Below, in pieces: positions 53,816-61,837 of a stretch of 64,000 nucleotides of DNA; position 1 is the first letter of the stretch; every line of letters starts with the position of its first letter. A program made the position numbers and the translations under genes. This stretch comes from an uncultured Bacteroidota bacterium (GTDB taxonomy: Bacteria > Bacteroidota > Bacteroidia > Bacteroidales > P3), in assembly GCA_902800395.1 (NCBI GenBank), contig CADCEC010000012.1, forward strand, positions 1-64,000, in the 5' to 3' direction. Under the pieces are notes generated by a model. It did not search any database. It was not told the origin of the DNA and saw only the letters and a program-made list of their open reading frames with translations.

Positions 53816-53860
53816 GATATTTAATAAATTAGGTTAAACTTAATTTTTTTTTCAGTTCAG

Positions 53861-53868
53861 CAAATGTA
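53861..53868 (-). promoter_or_regulatory. gdhA promoter -7 element
   Basis: TACATTTG on the minus strand fits TAnnTTTG and lies 46 bp before the gdhA ATG. A TTTG 16 bp upstream is closer than the usual 19. Confidence 0.5.
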
Positions 53869-53951
53869 CAAAATAAATTTTATACAAAAAAATATTTTTT
53901 ATAACTTTTTGATAAATTATACTAAACCAACATCTTATACATCCTGAGAAT

Positions 53952-54761
53952 CTAATAAAAACAGGTATCGACGAAGTTCTTGATGCGTGGCTTCACATAC
54001 TCACGCTCCTCCATGAAGGACATGTGGCCAACGTGGTCGAGGAGCAGTATCTCGGAATGGCTTGGAATCATGGCCTGCGAGATGGCTATTTCAATGGGGA
54101 TACGCTTGTCGTTCTTGCCATAAACAAAGAGCACAGGCACCTCCAGTTGTTGAAGGACACCGATGCGCGACGGGCGGTTCATCATGCCCATCTGAGCGGC
54201 AATAATAGAATCGGCACGGGTCTCCAGACACTGGTCCTGAAGGTCCTTGATATCCTGCGAGAGGGCGGCGCGGTTGGAATCGTCGAAGAGCGTGGGAACA
54301 AAGTTGACGATATAGGAGGCACGGTTTTCCATCACCTGCTCACAGACAGCCTGGCGACTTTCGCGGTGCGAGTCGCTGTCGCAGAGGGCATGGGAGTTCA
54401 CCAAACCCAAGCCACGCAGGCTGTAAGGGTATTTCTCCGCGAAAGCAAGGGCCACGTAACCGCCCATGGAATGACCCACCATAACGCACTGGTTGACACC
54501 AGCCTCATCAAGGACCGTCTTCACTACACGAGCCATCATATCCATCGAATGAACCTCGCCAAAGGTATCCGTGTGACCGTGACCGGGCAGGTCGATGGTC
54601 AGCACACGGAAGTCGTGCATGTAGCTAAGCACATAAGAACTCCAGACATCAAGGTTCTGGAGAAAGCCGTGGAGCAGTACCACTGTCTTCTTGTTGTTGC
54701 GACCCTCGTCACGGTAGTGTACCATGTGGCCGTCGACCATAATTGTACGGTGTTGTTCCAT
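53952..54761 (-). CDS. Alpha/beta-fold hydrolase
   Basis: A 269-residue hydrolase: VVLLHGFLQNLDVW (oxyanion HG motif), nucleophile elbow GHSMGG with S98, acid in FVYGKNDKRIP and base in LDHVGHMSFME. No signal peptide. Substrate unknown; the sequence resembles the broad esterase/haloperoxidase group. It is the last gene of the minus-strand unit glycosyltransferase, small secreted protein, PorE-like protein, hydrolase, starting 11 bp after the previous stop. Confidence 0.88.
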   Translation of the reverse strand: MEQHRTIMVDGHMVHYRDEGRNNKKTVVLLHGFLQNLDVWSSYVLSYMHDFRVLTIDLPGHGHTDTFGEVHSMDMMARVVKTVLDEAGVNQCVMVGHSMGGYVALAFAEKYPYSLRGLGLVNSHALCDSDSHRESRQAVCEQVMENRASYIVNFVPTLFDDSNRAALSQDIKDLQDQCLETRADSIIAAQMGMMNRPSRIGVLQQLEVPVLFVYGKNDKRIPIEIAISQAMIPSHSEILLLDHVGHMSFMEEREYVKPRIKNFVDTCFY

Positions 54762-54772
54762 GTTCGTCTATA

Positions 54773-57547
54773 TTATTTTTCTCTGAATCGAACCGACACA
54801 CCCATTCCCTCCCCTTTCTTGGCGTTGACGTTGCCGTAAGGCGAGACAATGATGCGAGCATCTTCGATTCCGTTATGATTCATAAAATTACGTATCGCAT
54901 CTCCCTGCTCTACAGAGCGAAGGTAGCATTCTCTGTCGTCCATTCCAGCCACATCAAGACAGAACTCGATAACAGCAGAAGGATGAAGCTGCAGGTAGCG
55001 GGCAAGCTGCGAGAGTTGCTGTTGTGCCACCGGCAGAAGCACCGGCGCCAGGGTGTCGAACCCGACAACCGACAGCGGCATTGGACGCTCCATCCGCACC
55101 AGTTCATTGAACGAATAGCCCCTCAAGGTGGCACGCTCACGCGAGTGGGGAGCCACAACGATGGCAGGGGCGAAAAAGCGTCCTGCATCGGCGATAACGG
55201 CACACTTCCGGTCGCTGAAAACATTGACGGTAATACTGTTCAGCGAATCCGAGCAATCGAGCACCTGCGTCACCGACTGCTGCTCCAAATCGGCCACACG
55301 CACTCGCGACAGAGACTCCTCCCACCCCAGGAGTTCAAGGGTCAGAGGTCTTACCGTGGCGGCACTGTTATGCGACGTGGGAAAGCTGTAGCATGAATAG
55401 TTGCCGAGATTCGGATCGGCATTGACGGCCATGTAGATGGTCTTCTCGTCGGACGAGAAACTAAGGCCCGACTCATTATGACCTGAGTTAATCTCTTTGC
55501 CCACATTCTTCGGCGTGGACCACGAAGTCCAATCACCGAGGTCGGTACGGGTAGCCACATAAACATCGCCAAAGCCCAATCCTCCACGGCCGTCGGTGAC
55601 GAAATAGAGGGTCTTGAGGTTGCGGCTCAGCAGAGGGCTACGCTCCGAATAAGGGGTATTGACAACATTGCCGAGATTCACCGCAGCACCCCAGCTACCG
55701 CCGGAATAAGGGATGAAATAAAGGTCGGTAGCCAACGCATGGTCGCCGTGGAAATAAACGCCCGAAGTCTGGAGGTTGTGTCCACCAGGACGGTCGGAAG
55801 CCAGCAGCATTCCACTGCCGTCGGGCAGCATATAGGCGTCGGTCTCGATATAGTCGGTATTGACAGGATAAGGCGGTATGTCGGTCACTCGCCAGAGGCT
55901 ATCGTCGACCTCGGCAATCATAATGTTTCCGTCTGCGCCCAGCAGCATGCGGGAGCCTCCGTCATAGAAGCCGAAGAGCGTGAGACCCTCGTTGGCGACG
56001 GGGCCGTCGAAAAGCACCTCCCCTGCCGGCCTCCACTGCTTGCCCTCCTTGACAGCATAACAGATACTGCTCATATCACCTGCCACACGGGTATAATAGA
56101 GGCGACCGTCGGCCTCGTTGACGGCAGGGTTCATCACGCTGGAAGTCTCCGAAAACTCTCGCACGGCTCTCTGGCCGGTGAGAGGAGCGGAGAGAATGTT
56201 CTGCAACTCCTGATACTCCTCCATATCCTCGAACGACAGCTCAAATTTATGCACTCGTTCCACTGCCGCCGGATATTTGCGTTCGTCCACCAGCACCTGC
56301 AGCATGCGCTGCAATGGAACGAGGGCAATCTTCTTGCCCGTCATGTGACGCACATAGTCGGCATAACGCTCATATTCCGCCTCGAAATAGTTGCCCGTCA
56401 GGTTGATATGGTCGATGGCCCTGGAATTGAGCAGGTCGTCTTCGACGATACCGATATACGGGTAGTCGGGATGCTCGGCAAGGAAACGCTTGATGGGTTC
56501 GCCGTTGCCTTCGGCAGAATGCCACGAATAATAAAGACCGAAGACCTCATTGCGGTAGCCGTCGAGAGGGAAATGCTCCAAATAGTAACGGGCTGCGGGG
56601 ATATCGTGCTTCTCGGCAATCAGCCGCCGCGCCTCCGCCAACGCCTTGTCGGCCAAAGAGAAATCGGGGTAGGTGTTGACGAAGCGCACATAATCCATCG
56701 CCGTGCGGCATCCCACATAATTCCACTCGACGAAATACTCAATCCTTTCGCGAGCCTGCTGACTCTCGTTACTGGAGGGGTAGCGGGCGAGGAAAGCCTT
56801 GTAGGATTCCAGCGTATTCTGTTGGACGGCCTCGGCATAGGCCAACCGGCTCTTGCATTTCTGCGACGCCCTCTGCACCGAAGGACTCAATGGATAACGG
56901 GCTGCCACGGAGTCGGCCTCCTTCTCGGAAGTCACCTCCGCAAAGAGCCCCTGTGCCAACGGCGCCAGTCGTTCTTCCATCAGTTCGGCCTCATGGGTGC
57001 CCGGATACTGCTTGATATAGTGGTAGTAGGACTCCACAGTGCCTGCCTGCAGGTCTTCATCATAAATACACTGGATGCGGAACTGCTGCAAACGGCTCAC
57101 CATAGCCATATCGAATCCGAAGACCTCGAGGTAGCGGTCGATTTCCTCTTTGGGCATATCCTTACGCATCGCCACAGTGTTTTGCGCGGCAGTGACAATG
57201 GCCTGCCGCTGCTGACGGAGGGTGGTGATGGTGATGCCACTTTTCAACAGACGGCGCAAATCACTGTTTTTGTTGTTTTCTATCAGCCACACATGGCGCT
57301 CCTCGGCACGCTGGATATATTCCATCGCCAACGGCAGGTTGCGCATGGGATTGGAGTTGTCGAAATAGAACATCGCGAGATTGCTCAATGCCTCCACATC
57401 GTCGGGAGACAAAGCATAGGCTCTGTGGAACTGCGTGAAGCGCGCATCAAAATCCACCTCCCCGGTCACAGCCTCCTGCGCCCGCACATTGCCCATAAGA
57501 CCCATTAGTCCTATAAGTCCTAAAAGTCTTATTATCCCTTTGTTCAT
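54773..57547 (-). CDS. PorE-like envelope protein: TPR, beta-propeller and OmpA-like domain
   Basis: A 924-residue protein with signal peptide (MNKGIIRLLGLIGLMGLMGNVRAQ), an N-terminal TPR-like helical half (FHRAYALSPDDVEALSNLAMFYFDNS and later YPSSNESQQARERIEYF), a PD40-type propeller (about 480-720; TSSVMNPAVNEADGRLYYTRV, GMLLASDRPGGHNLQTSGVYFHG, LYFVTDGRGGLGFGDVYVATR) and a degenerate OmpA-like C-terminus (IEFCLDVAGMDDRECYLRSV, IRNFMNHNGIEDARIIVSPYG). The same domain order is known in the T9SS component PorE, which anchors to peptidoglycan. There is no lipobox here, so orthology is uncertain. The signal core is encoded by short repeats. Confidence 0.7.
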   Translation of the reverse strand: MNKGIIRLLGLIGLMGLMGNVRAQEAVTGEVDFDARFTQFHRAYALSPDDVEALSNLAMFYFDNSNPMRNLPLAMEYIQRAEERHVWLIENNKNSDLRRLLKSGITITTLRQQRQAIVTAAQNTVAMRKDMPKEEIDRYLEVFGFDMAMVSRLQQFRIQCIYDEDLQAGTVESYYHYIKQYPGTHEAELMEERLAPLAQGLFAEVTSEKEADSVAARYPLSPSVQRASQKCKSRLAYAEAVQQNTLESYKAFLARYPSSNESQQARERIEYFVEWNYVGCRTAMDYVRFVNTYPDFSLADKALAEARRLIAEKHDIPAARYYLEHFPLDGYRNEVFGLYYSWHSAEGNGEPIKRFLAEHPDYPYIGIVEDDLLNSRAIDHINLTGNYFEAEYERYADYVRHMTGKKIALVPLQRMLQVLVDERKYPAAVERVHKFELSFEDMEEYQELQNILSAPLTGQRAVREFSETSSVMNPAVNEADGRLYYTRVAGDMSSICYAVKEGKQWRPAGEVLFDGPVANEGLTLFGFYDGGSRMLLGADGNIMIAEVDDSLWRVTDIPPYPVNTDYIETDAYMLPDGSGMLLASDRPGGHNLQTSGVYFHGDHALATDLYFIPYSGGSWGAAVNLGNVVNTPYSERSPLLSRNLKTLYFVTDGRGGLGFGDVYVATRTDLGDWTSWSTPKNVGKEINSGHNESGLSFSSDEKTIYMAVNADPNLGNYSCYSFPTSHNSAATVRPLTLELLGWEESLSRVRVADLEQQSVTQVLDCSDSLNSITVNVFSDRKCAVIADAGRFFAPAIVVAPHSRERATLRGYSFNELVRMERPMPLSVVGFDTLAPVLLPVAQQQLSQLARYLQLHPSAVIEFCLDVAGMDDRECYLRSVEQGDAIRNFMNHNGIEDARIIVSPYGNVNAKKGEGMGVSVRFREK

Positions 57548-58071
57548 TATTTTACCGACCCCAAAATATCCTTAAACTCGAAGTCCATCTGCTCGAAGGT
57601 GTCCTTCGTTGTCTCCAGGCGGAACTCCACGAAAGCCTTCTTGTCTTTGAAATAGGTCATATAGAACTGGTAGTCCCGTTCGTCGTTGGGATTGGTGTAG
57701 GCCCCGATATAGCCTAGGCCACCGGAAGCCGGCAAACCCTGTCCCTCGGAGAACTCCCACAGCGACTGATACGGCTGGCGCTCATAGCGGTCGTACACGA
57801 ACTCAAAGAGGTCACCGTCGTAATTCTTGTTCACATAGATGCGCAATTGTGGCAGCACGGTGTCGCCCTGTGCGCCGGTAATCACCTCGCCCACATAACA
57901 GTAGAGGTACACGTCGCCTCCCTCCTTCAACTCGAAGGTACGCAGGTAGCGCCAGTCCTCACTATTCAGACGGAAGGTCACATTCGTCCCTGGAATAGTC
58001 AACTGAGCCTGCACAGAATGGCTCACCAGACCCATGAGTCCCATCAGTCCTATCAAAAAAAACTTTTTCAT
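57547..58071 (-). CDS. Small secreted protein of unknown function
   Basis: A 174-residue protein with signal peptide MKKFFLIGLMGLMGLVSHSVQAQ, followed by an apparent beta-rich domain (LTIPGTNVTFRLNSEDWRYLRTFEL, YLYCYVGEVI). No known family was recognised. It shares one base with the PorE-like gene (TAATG) and overlaps the glycosyltransferase gene by ATGA, so the three are translated together. A periplasmic or surface role connected with its neighbour is possible. Confidence 0.7.
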   Translation of the reverse strand: MKKFFLIGLMGLMGLVSHSVQAQLTIPGTNVTFRLNSEDWRYLRTFELKEGGDVYLYCYVGEVITGAQGDTVLPQLRIYVNKNYDGDLFEFVYDRYERQPYQSLWEFSEGQGLPASGGLGYIGAYTNPNDERDYQFYMTYFKDKKAFVEFRLETTKDTFEQMDFEFKDILGSVK

Positions 58072-59267
58072 ATCTCCAATCTTTTGTTGTAAAATTCAAT
58101 CAGTTCCTCTGCCAGTTTCTTCCTGTCGTATTGGTCGGCCACCAACTGTGCGGCAGCCTCCCCCACCCTGCTGCAGAAAGCGTCGTCATCCAGACAGCGC
58201 TTGATCTGCCGTGCAAACTGCTCGGGGGTGTCGGCGATGAGGATATTCTCGCCGTCGGTATAGTCGATACCCTGGGCGCCCACAGTGGTGGTAATCACCG
58301 TCTTGCCTATCGACATCGCCTCGATAATCTTCACTCTGATGCCGCTACCGCTGAGCAACGGCACCACGTTAATCTTCTTGCTTCCGATAAAGTACATTGC
58401 ATCGGGCACCTCGCCAATCACCGAGACGCCTTCTATCGTGGCATTCATCCATTGCGACGGCATCTTGCGTCCCGCCAGATAGAGCTTTGCCTGTGGTACC
58501 TCGCGGTGTACCACGGGCCAGACCTCTTCGAGCAGCCAACGGATGCTCTCCTGGTTCGGCAACCAATCCATAGCACCGATATGAAACAGCGAATCGGGCT
58601 CCACCTCCACACTAGGCACCTCGCCGGAGTCCACCCCGAAAGGAATGCTCACTACAGGCTTCCTGCATCCTGCCTGACGGAACACTTCGGCATCGTTCTT
58701 CGTGATGCAGACCACTCCGTCGTAATCGTTCAGATGCTCCAATTCGTAGGCTCGTAGCGTCAGCGACAAATGCTTCAGATACCACCGCTTCAGCGAGTTC
58801 GTGCAACTCTGCGCCACTTGACGCCAGATGAGATGCTCCACATTGTGGGCCCGCAGGATAATCTTCGCGTCAGAATACTTCCTGATGAGCGGCACATACG
58901 GCGTGAGGAAGATGCTCTCCACATGCACGATGTCGAAAGATTCCTTCTCCAGTATCTCGCGCAACTTGGCAGCAAAAGCCTCGCTGACATAGCGCTTCAC
59001 ATGGTACGACTCGCCACACAGCATGGCAAAAATAGCAGGCAGGGGTTTCACCCTGAGGTCCACATATACCGACTCCAATCCTGTCTGCTTAAGATACTCG
59101 GCGGGTATCAATTCTCTCCGTACCGGGTGCTTGTCGGTCTCCACCGTCAGCACCTTCACCTTACAACCCTGAGACAGCAACCCCTGGGTGATGCTGTTCA
59201 TCGCCATTGTACCGCCATCTACCGACGGATAAGGGGGTTTGTTGCAGAGCTGGAGTATCTTCATCAT
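58068..59267 (-). CDS. Glycosyltransferase, GT4 type
   Basis: A 399-residue GT-B enzyme: N-terminal MKILQLCNKPPYPSVDGGTMAMNS (glycine-rich acceptor loop), VHVESIFLTPYVPLIRKYSDAKIILRAHNVEHLIW, and a C-terminal donor domain with GAMDWLPNQESIRWLLEEVWP, NVVPLLSGSGIRVKIIEAMSIGKTVITTTVGAQGI. It probably adds a sugar to a surface glycan or glycolipid. No other polysaccharide genes are adjacent. Head of a coupled four-gene unit. Confidence 0.9.
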   Translation of the reverse strand: MMKILQLCNKPPYPSVDGGTMAMNSITQGLLSQGCKVKVLTVETDKHPVRRELIPAEYLKQTGLESVYVDLRVKPLPAIFAMLCGESYHVKRYVSEAFAAKLREILEKESFDIVHVESIFLTPYVPLIRKYSDAKIILRAHNVEHLIWRQVAQSCTNSLKRWYLKHLSLTLRAYELEHLNDYDGVVCITKNDAEVFRQAGCRKPVVSIPFGVDSGEVPSVEVEPDSLFHIGAMDWLPNQESIRWLLEEVWPVVHREVPQAKLYLAGRKMPSQWMNATIEGVSVIGEVPDAMYFIGSKKINVVPLLSGSGIRVKIIEAMSIGKTVITTTVGAQGIDYTDGENILIADTPEQFARQIKRCLDDDAFCSRVGEAAAQLVADQYDRKKLAEELIEFYNKRLEI

Positions 59268-59293
59268 TCAAGCATTCAAACATTCAAGCATTA
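59264..59293. repeat. Period-8 tract (CATTCAAG) before the glycosyltransferase gene
   Basis: CATTCAAG, CATTCAAA, CATTCAAG, CATTA fill the entire 23-bp gap between the YitT-family stop and the glycosyltransferase start, touching both genes. Confidence 0.8.
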
Positions 59294-60250
59294 CTCTTTC
59301 GGCAATGCTTTAAATCCCATGCCGAGGATTTCGCTGCTGTCCATAATATTCACGAAAGCCTTCGGGTCGATCAGATGCAGAGTGCTTCTCAGTTTCACCA
59401 TATCGGCGCGGTCAAGGGTGACATAAATCATCTTGCGCTCATTGCCTTGATAGAGGCCGGTGCCGGTAAGACAGGTGCCGCCACGCTTGAGGTCGTTGAG
59501 GATATAGTTGCGCACGGCCTCCATCTCGTCGGTGACGATGAACATGGTCTTGTAACTCTTCATGCCGTCGACCACGAGGTCAATGACCTTGCCCTCGATG
59601 TAGATGATGATGATGGAGTAGATAGGCAGACGGATGTCGCCAAAGGCGATGAATGTGCTGATGGTGATGATACCGTCGACAATCATGACAAGGGTACCGA
59701 GAGAGATTTTGGTGTACTTGTGGAGAATCATGGAGATGATATCCGAGCCGCCACTGGTGGCGCCGCTGCGGAAAATCATGCCGATGGCCACGCCGTAGAT
59801 GAGGCCGGCAACCACAGTGTTGAGGATGTAGTCGGGTTTGAACCAGACACCATGTTCCTTCAACGCTACCAAACCATCCGTACTGGCGGGTTCAGAAAAA
59901 AGCACCGTACCATCATGGATGACAGGAGTATAACCCCACACCAATTCAAGCAGATAGGTAAAGCCGAAGATGAGGAAGGTGGAGATAATGGTCTTCAGAC
60001 CGAACTTCGGACCAAGTATCCAGGTGCCGATAATCAGCAGGGGGATATCCATGCAGATGGCGTAGAGGGCAATTCTGCCACCCCAAAGGCTGCTGAAGAC
60101 GTTGGAAAGACCATAGGTACCGCCAGGAGCCATCAGATAGGGATTCACGAACATCACATCGCCAATGGCGAACAGTGCACTACCCACAATCAGCAACAGA
60201 TAAGAGACAACCTCTTGTCTAAACTTGCTTTTCGAGTCGAAATTTGTCAT
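59291..60250 (-). CDS. YitT family membrane protein (DUF161/DUF2179)
   Basis: A 319-residue protein with five to six membrane helices (YLLLIVGSALFAIGDVMFVNPYLMAPGG, GLKTIISTFLIFGFTYLLEL, ILNTVVAGLIYGVAIGMIFRSGATSGGSDIIS) and a soluble C-terminal DUF2179 domain (GMKSYKTMFIVTDEMEAVRNYIL, GNERKMIYVTLDRADMVKLRSTL). The function is unknown. It has its own well-formed promoter and lies downstream of the tRNA-Gly gene. Confidence 0.9.
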   Translation of the reverse strand: MTNFDSKSKFRQEVVSYLLLIVGSALFAIGDVMFVNPYLMAPGGTYGLSNVFSSLWGGRIALYAICMDIPLLIIGTWILGPKFGLKTIISTFLIFGFTYLLELVWGYTPVIHDGTVLFSEPASTDGLVALKEHGVWFKPDYILNTVVAGLIYGVAIGMIFRSGATSGGSDIISMILHKYTKISLGTLVMIVDGIITISTFIAFGDIRLPIYSIIIIYIEGKVIDLVVDGMKSYKTMFIVTDEMEAVRNYILNDLKRGGTCLTGTGLYQGNERKMIYVTLDRADMVKLRSTLHLIDPKAFVNIMDSSEILGMGFKALPKE

Positions 60251-60302
60251 AACTCTCTTATTGTTTTTATTTTAGTACAAATATAGTTAAACATTAAAAT
60301 TG

Positions 60303-60333
60303 CAAAAATACAAAAGAAAAGAGACATGGCAAA
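60303..60333 (-). promoter_or_regulatory. Promoter of the YitT-family gene
   Basis: TTTG (60333-60330), a 19-bp spacer and TATTTTTG (60310-60303) on the minus strand. The TTTG box lies in the loop of the tRNA terminator hairpin. Confidence 0.7.
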
Positions 60334-60355
60334 ATTATTTTTTTTCCATGTCTCT
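60320..60355 (-). terminator. Terminator after tRNA-Gly
   Basis: AGAGACATGG (60320-60329) pairs with CCATGTCTCT (60346-60355); on the minus strand TTTTCTTTTG follows. It lies 8 bp after the tRNA. Confidence 0.8.
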
Positions 60356-60363
60356 TCTCTGAG

Positions 60364-60436
60364 AGCGACAAACGGGGCTCGAACCCGCGACCTGCGGCTT
60401 GGGAAGCCGCCGCTCTACCAACTGAGCTATTGTCGC
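60364..60436 (-). tRNA. tRNA-Gly (anticodon CCC)
   Basis: The minus strand folds into a cloverleaf of 73 nt. The acceptor stem GCGACAA/TTGTCGC is perfect, with discriminator U73. The D arm is TAGCTCAGTTGGTAGAGC, the anticodon stem GCGGC/GCCGC with loop TTCCCAA (anticodon CCC), and the T loop TTCGAGC. CCA is not encoded. Confidence 0.95.
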
Positions 60437-60534
60437 TTAGTGCACGACCAACGTGGAGCAAACTAGCCACAACGTCGCATTATGCACCCTAAAAACGGAG
60501 GTGCATTATTTTTATTGCATACGGATAAAAAAAA

Positions 60535-61707
60535 TTATCCGAAATACTCAAACACACCGTTCTCGCTCTTCACCGTCACCTGGGCTTTTGGAGCAGCTTC
60601 GACGCGTCCGATAATCTGAGCGTCAACATTGAAACTCTTGGCGATATCGATGATGCCGCGGGCGGTCTCCTCGTCGGTGTAGAGTTCCATTCGGTGACCC
60701 ATATTGAAGACCTTGTACATCTCCTGCCAGTCGGTCTTGCTCTCTTCGTGAATCATCTTGAAGAGCGGCGGCACAGGGAAAAGGTTATCCTTCACCACAT
60801 GCAGCGGGCGGCCACCAATGAAGTGGAGCACCTTGGTTTGGGCGCCACCGGAGCAGTGAATCATACCGTCGATTTTGGGGCGATATTCATCTAAAACCTT
60901 GCGGATGATAGGTGCATAGGTACGTGTCGGCGAGAGCACCATGTGGCCGGCATCGACGCCAGGCACTTCCGTGGGGTCAGTCAATAACTTGCTTCCGCAG
61001 AAGACCACACTGTCGGGCAGATTCCTGTCGTAGCACATGGGGTATTTCTCAGCGTATACATGCGAGAAGACGTCGTGGCGAGCCGAAGTGAGGCCGTTGC
61101 TGCCCATGCCACCATTGTAGGCCGTCTCGTAGGTAGCCTGGCCATAAGATGCCAAAGCCACAATGACATTGCCGGCCTTGATATTGGCATTGTCAATAAC
61201 ATCGGCGCGGCGCATGCGGGCCGTCACCGTGCTGTCCACGATGATGGTGCGCACCAGGTCGCCCACGTCGGCCGTCTCGCCACCGGTGAGGACGATATCG
61301 ATACCCATGTCGCGCATCGTCTGGCAGAACTCCTCAGTGCCATTGATGACGGCAGAGATAACCTCGCCGGGCACCAGCTGCTTGTTGCGGCCGATGGTGG
61401 AACTCAGCAGGATATGGTCGAGGGCACCGACGCACAGCAGGTCGTCGGTATTCATCACGATAGCATCGATGGAGATGCCTTTCCATACGCTGAGGTCACC
61501 CGTCTCCTTCCAGTACATATAGGCCAGCGAGCTCTTGGTGCCAGCGCCGTCGGCGTGCATGATATTGCAGTAGGCAGGGTCGCCGCCCAGCAAGTCGGGG
61601 ATAATCTTGCAGAAAGCATTGGGATAAAGTCCCTTGTCGATATTCTTGATGGCGTTGTGAACGTCCTCTTTCGAAGCGGAAACCCCGCGCTGATTATATT
61701 TGTCCAT
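60535..61707 (-). CDS. purM: Phosphoribosylformylglycinamidine cyclo-ligase (PurM-type)
   Basis: A 390-residue AIR synthase, which closes the imidazole ring in purine synthesis with ATP. Motifs are MDKYNQRGVSASKEDV, MHADGAGTKSSLAYMYW, MNTDDLLCVGA, LTGGETADVGD, and GMIHCSGGAQTKVLHF in place of the usual GLAHITGGG. It is longer than the 340-residue enterobacterial enzyme, as is typical in Bacteroidota. It has its own promoter and is followed by tRNA-Gly. Confidence 0.92.
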   Translation of the reverse strand: MDKYNQRGVSASKEDVHNAIKNIDKGLYPNAFCKIIPDLLGGDPAYCNIMHADGAGTKSSLAYMYWKETGDLSVWKGISIDAIVMNTDDLLCVGALDHILLSSTIGRNKQLVPGEVISAVINGTEEFCQTMRDMGIDIVLTGGETADVGDLVRTIIVDSTVTARMRRADVIDNANIKAGNVIVALASYGQATYETAYNGGMGSNGLTSARHDVFSHVYAEKYPMCYDRNLPDSVVFCGSKLLTDPTEVPGVDAGHMVLSPTRTYAPIIRKVLDEYRPKIDGMIHCSGGAQTKVLHFIGGRPLHVVKDNLFPVPPLFKMIHEESKTDWQEMYKVFNMGHRMELYTDEETARGIIDIAKSFNVDAQIIGRVEAAPKAQVTVKSENGVFEYFG

Positions 61708-61710
61708 ATC

Positions 61711-61752
61711 GTTGGTTGATACGTTGATATGTTAATACGTTGATATGCTATT
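61711..61752. repeat. Period-8 tract (GTTGATAC/GTTGATAT) in the purM leader
   Basis: GTTGGTTGATAC, GTTGATAT, GTTAATAC, GTTGATAT lie between the purM promoter and its ATG, so they are transcribed as most of the 5' leader. Confidence 0.8.
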
Positions 61753-61758
61753 AAAATG

Positions 61759-61789
61759 CAAAAGTACGAACTTTTTCCGAACTGGCAAA
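61759..61789 (-). promoter_or_regulatory. purM promoter
   Basis: TTTG (61789-61786), a 19-bp spacer and TACTTTTG (61766-61759) on the minus strand match the Bacteroidota consensus. Confidence 0.75.
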
Positions 61790-61837
61790 AATAAGTTATC
61801 AAACAGCAGCACCGCAGCTACAGGGATTTTCTCAGTT

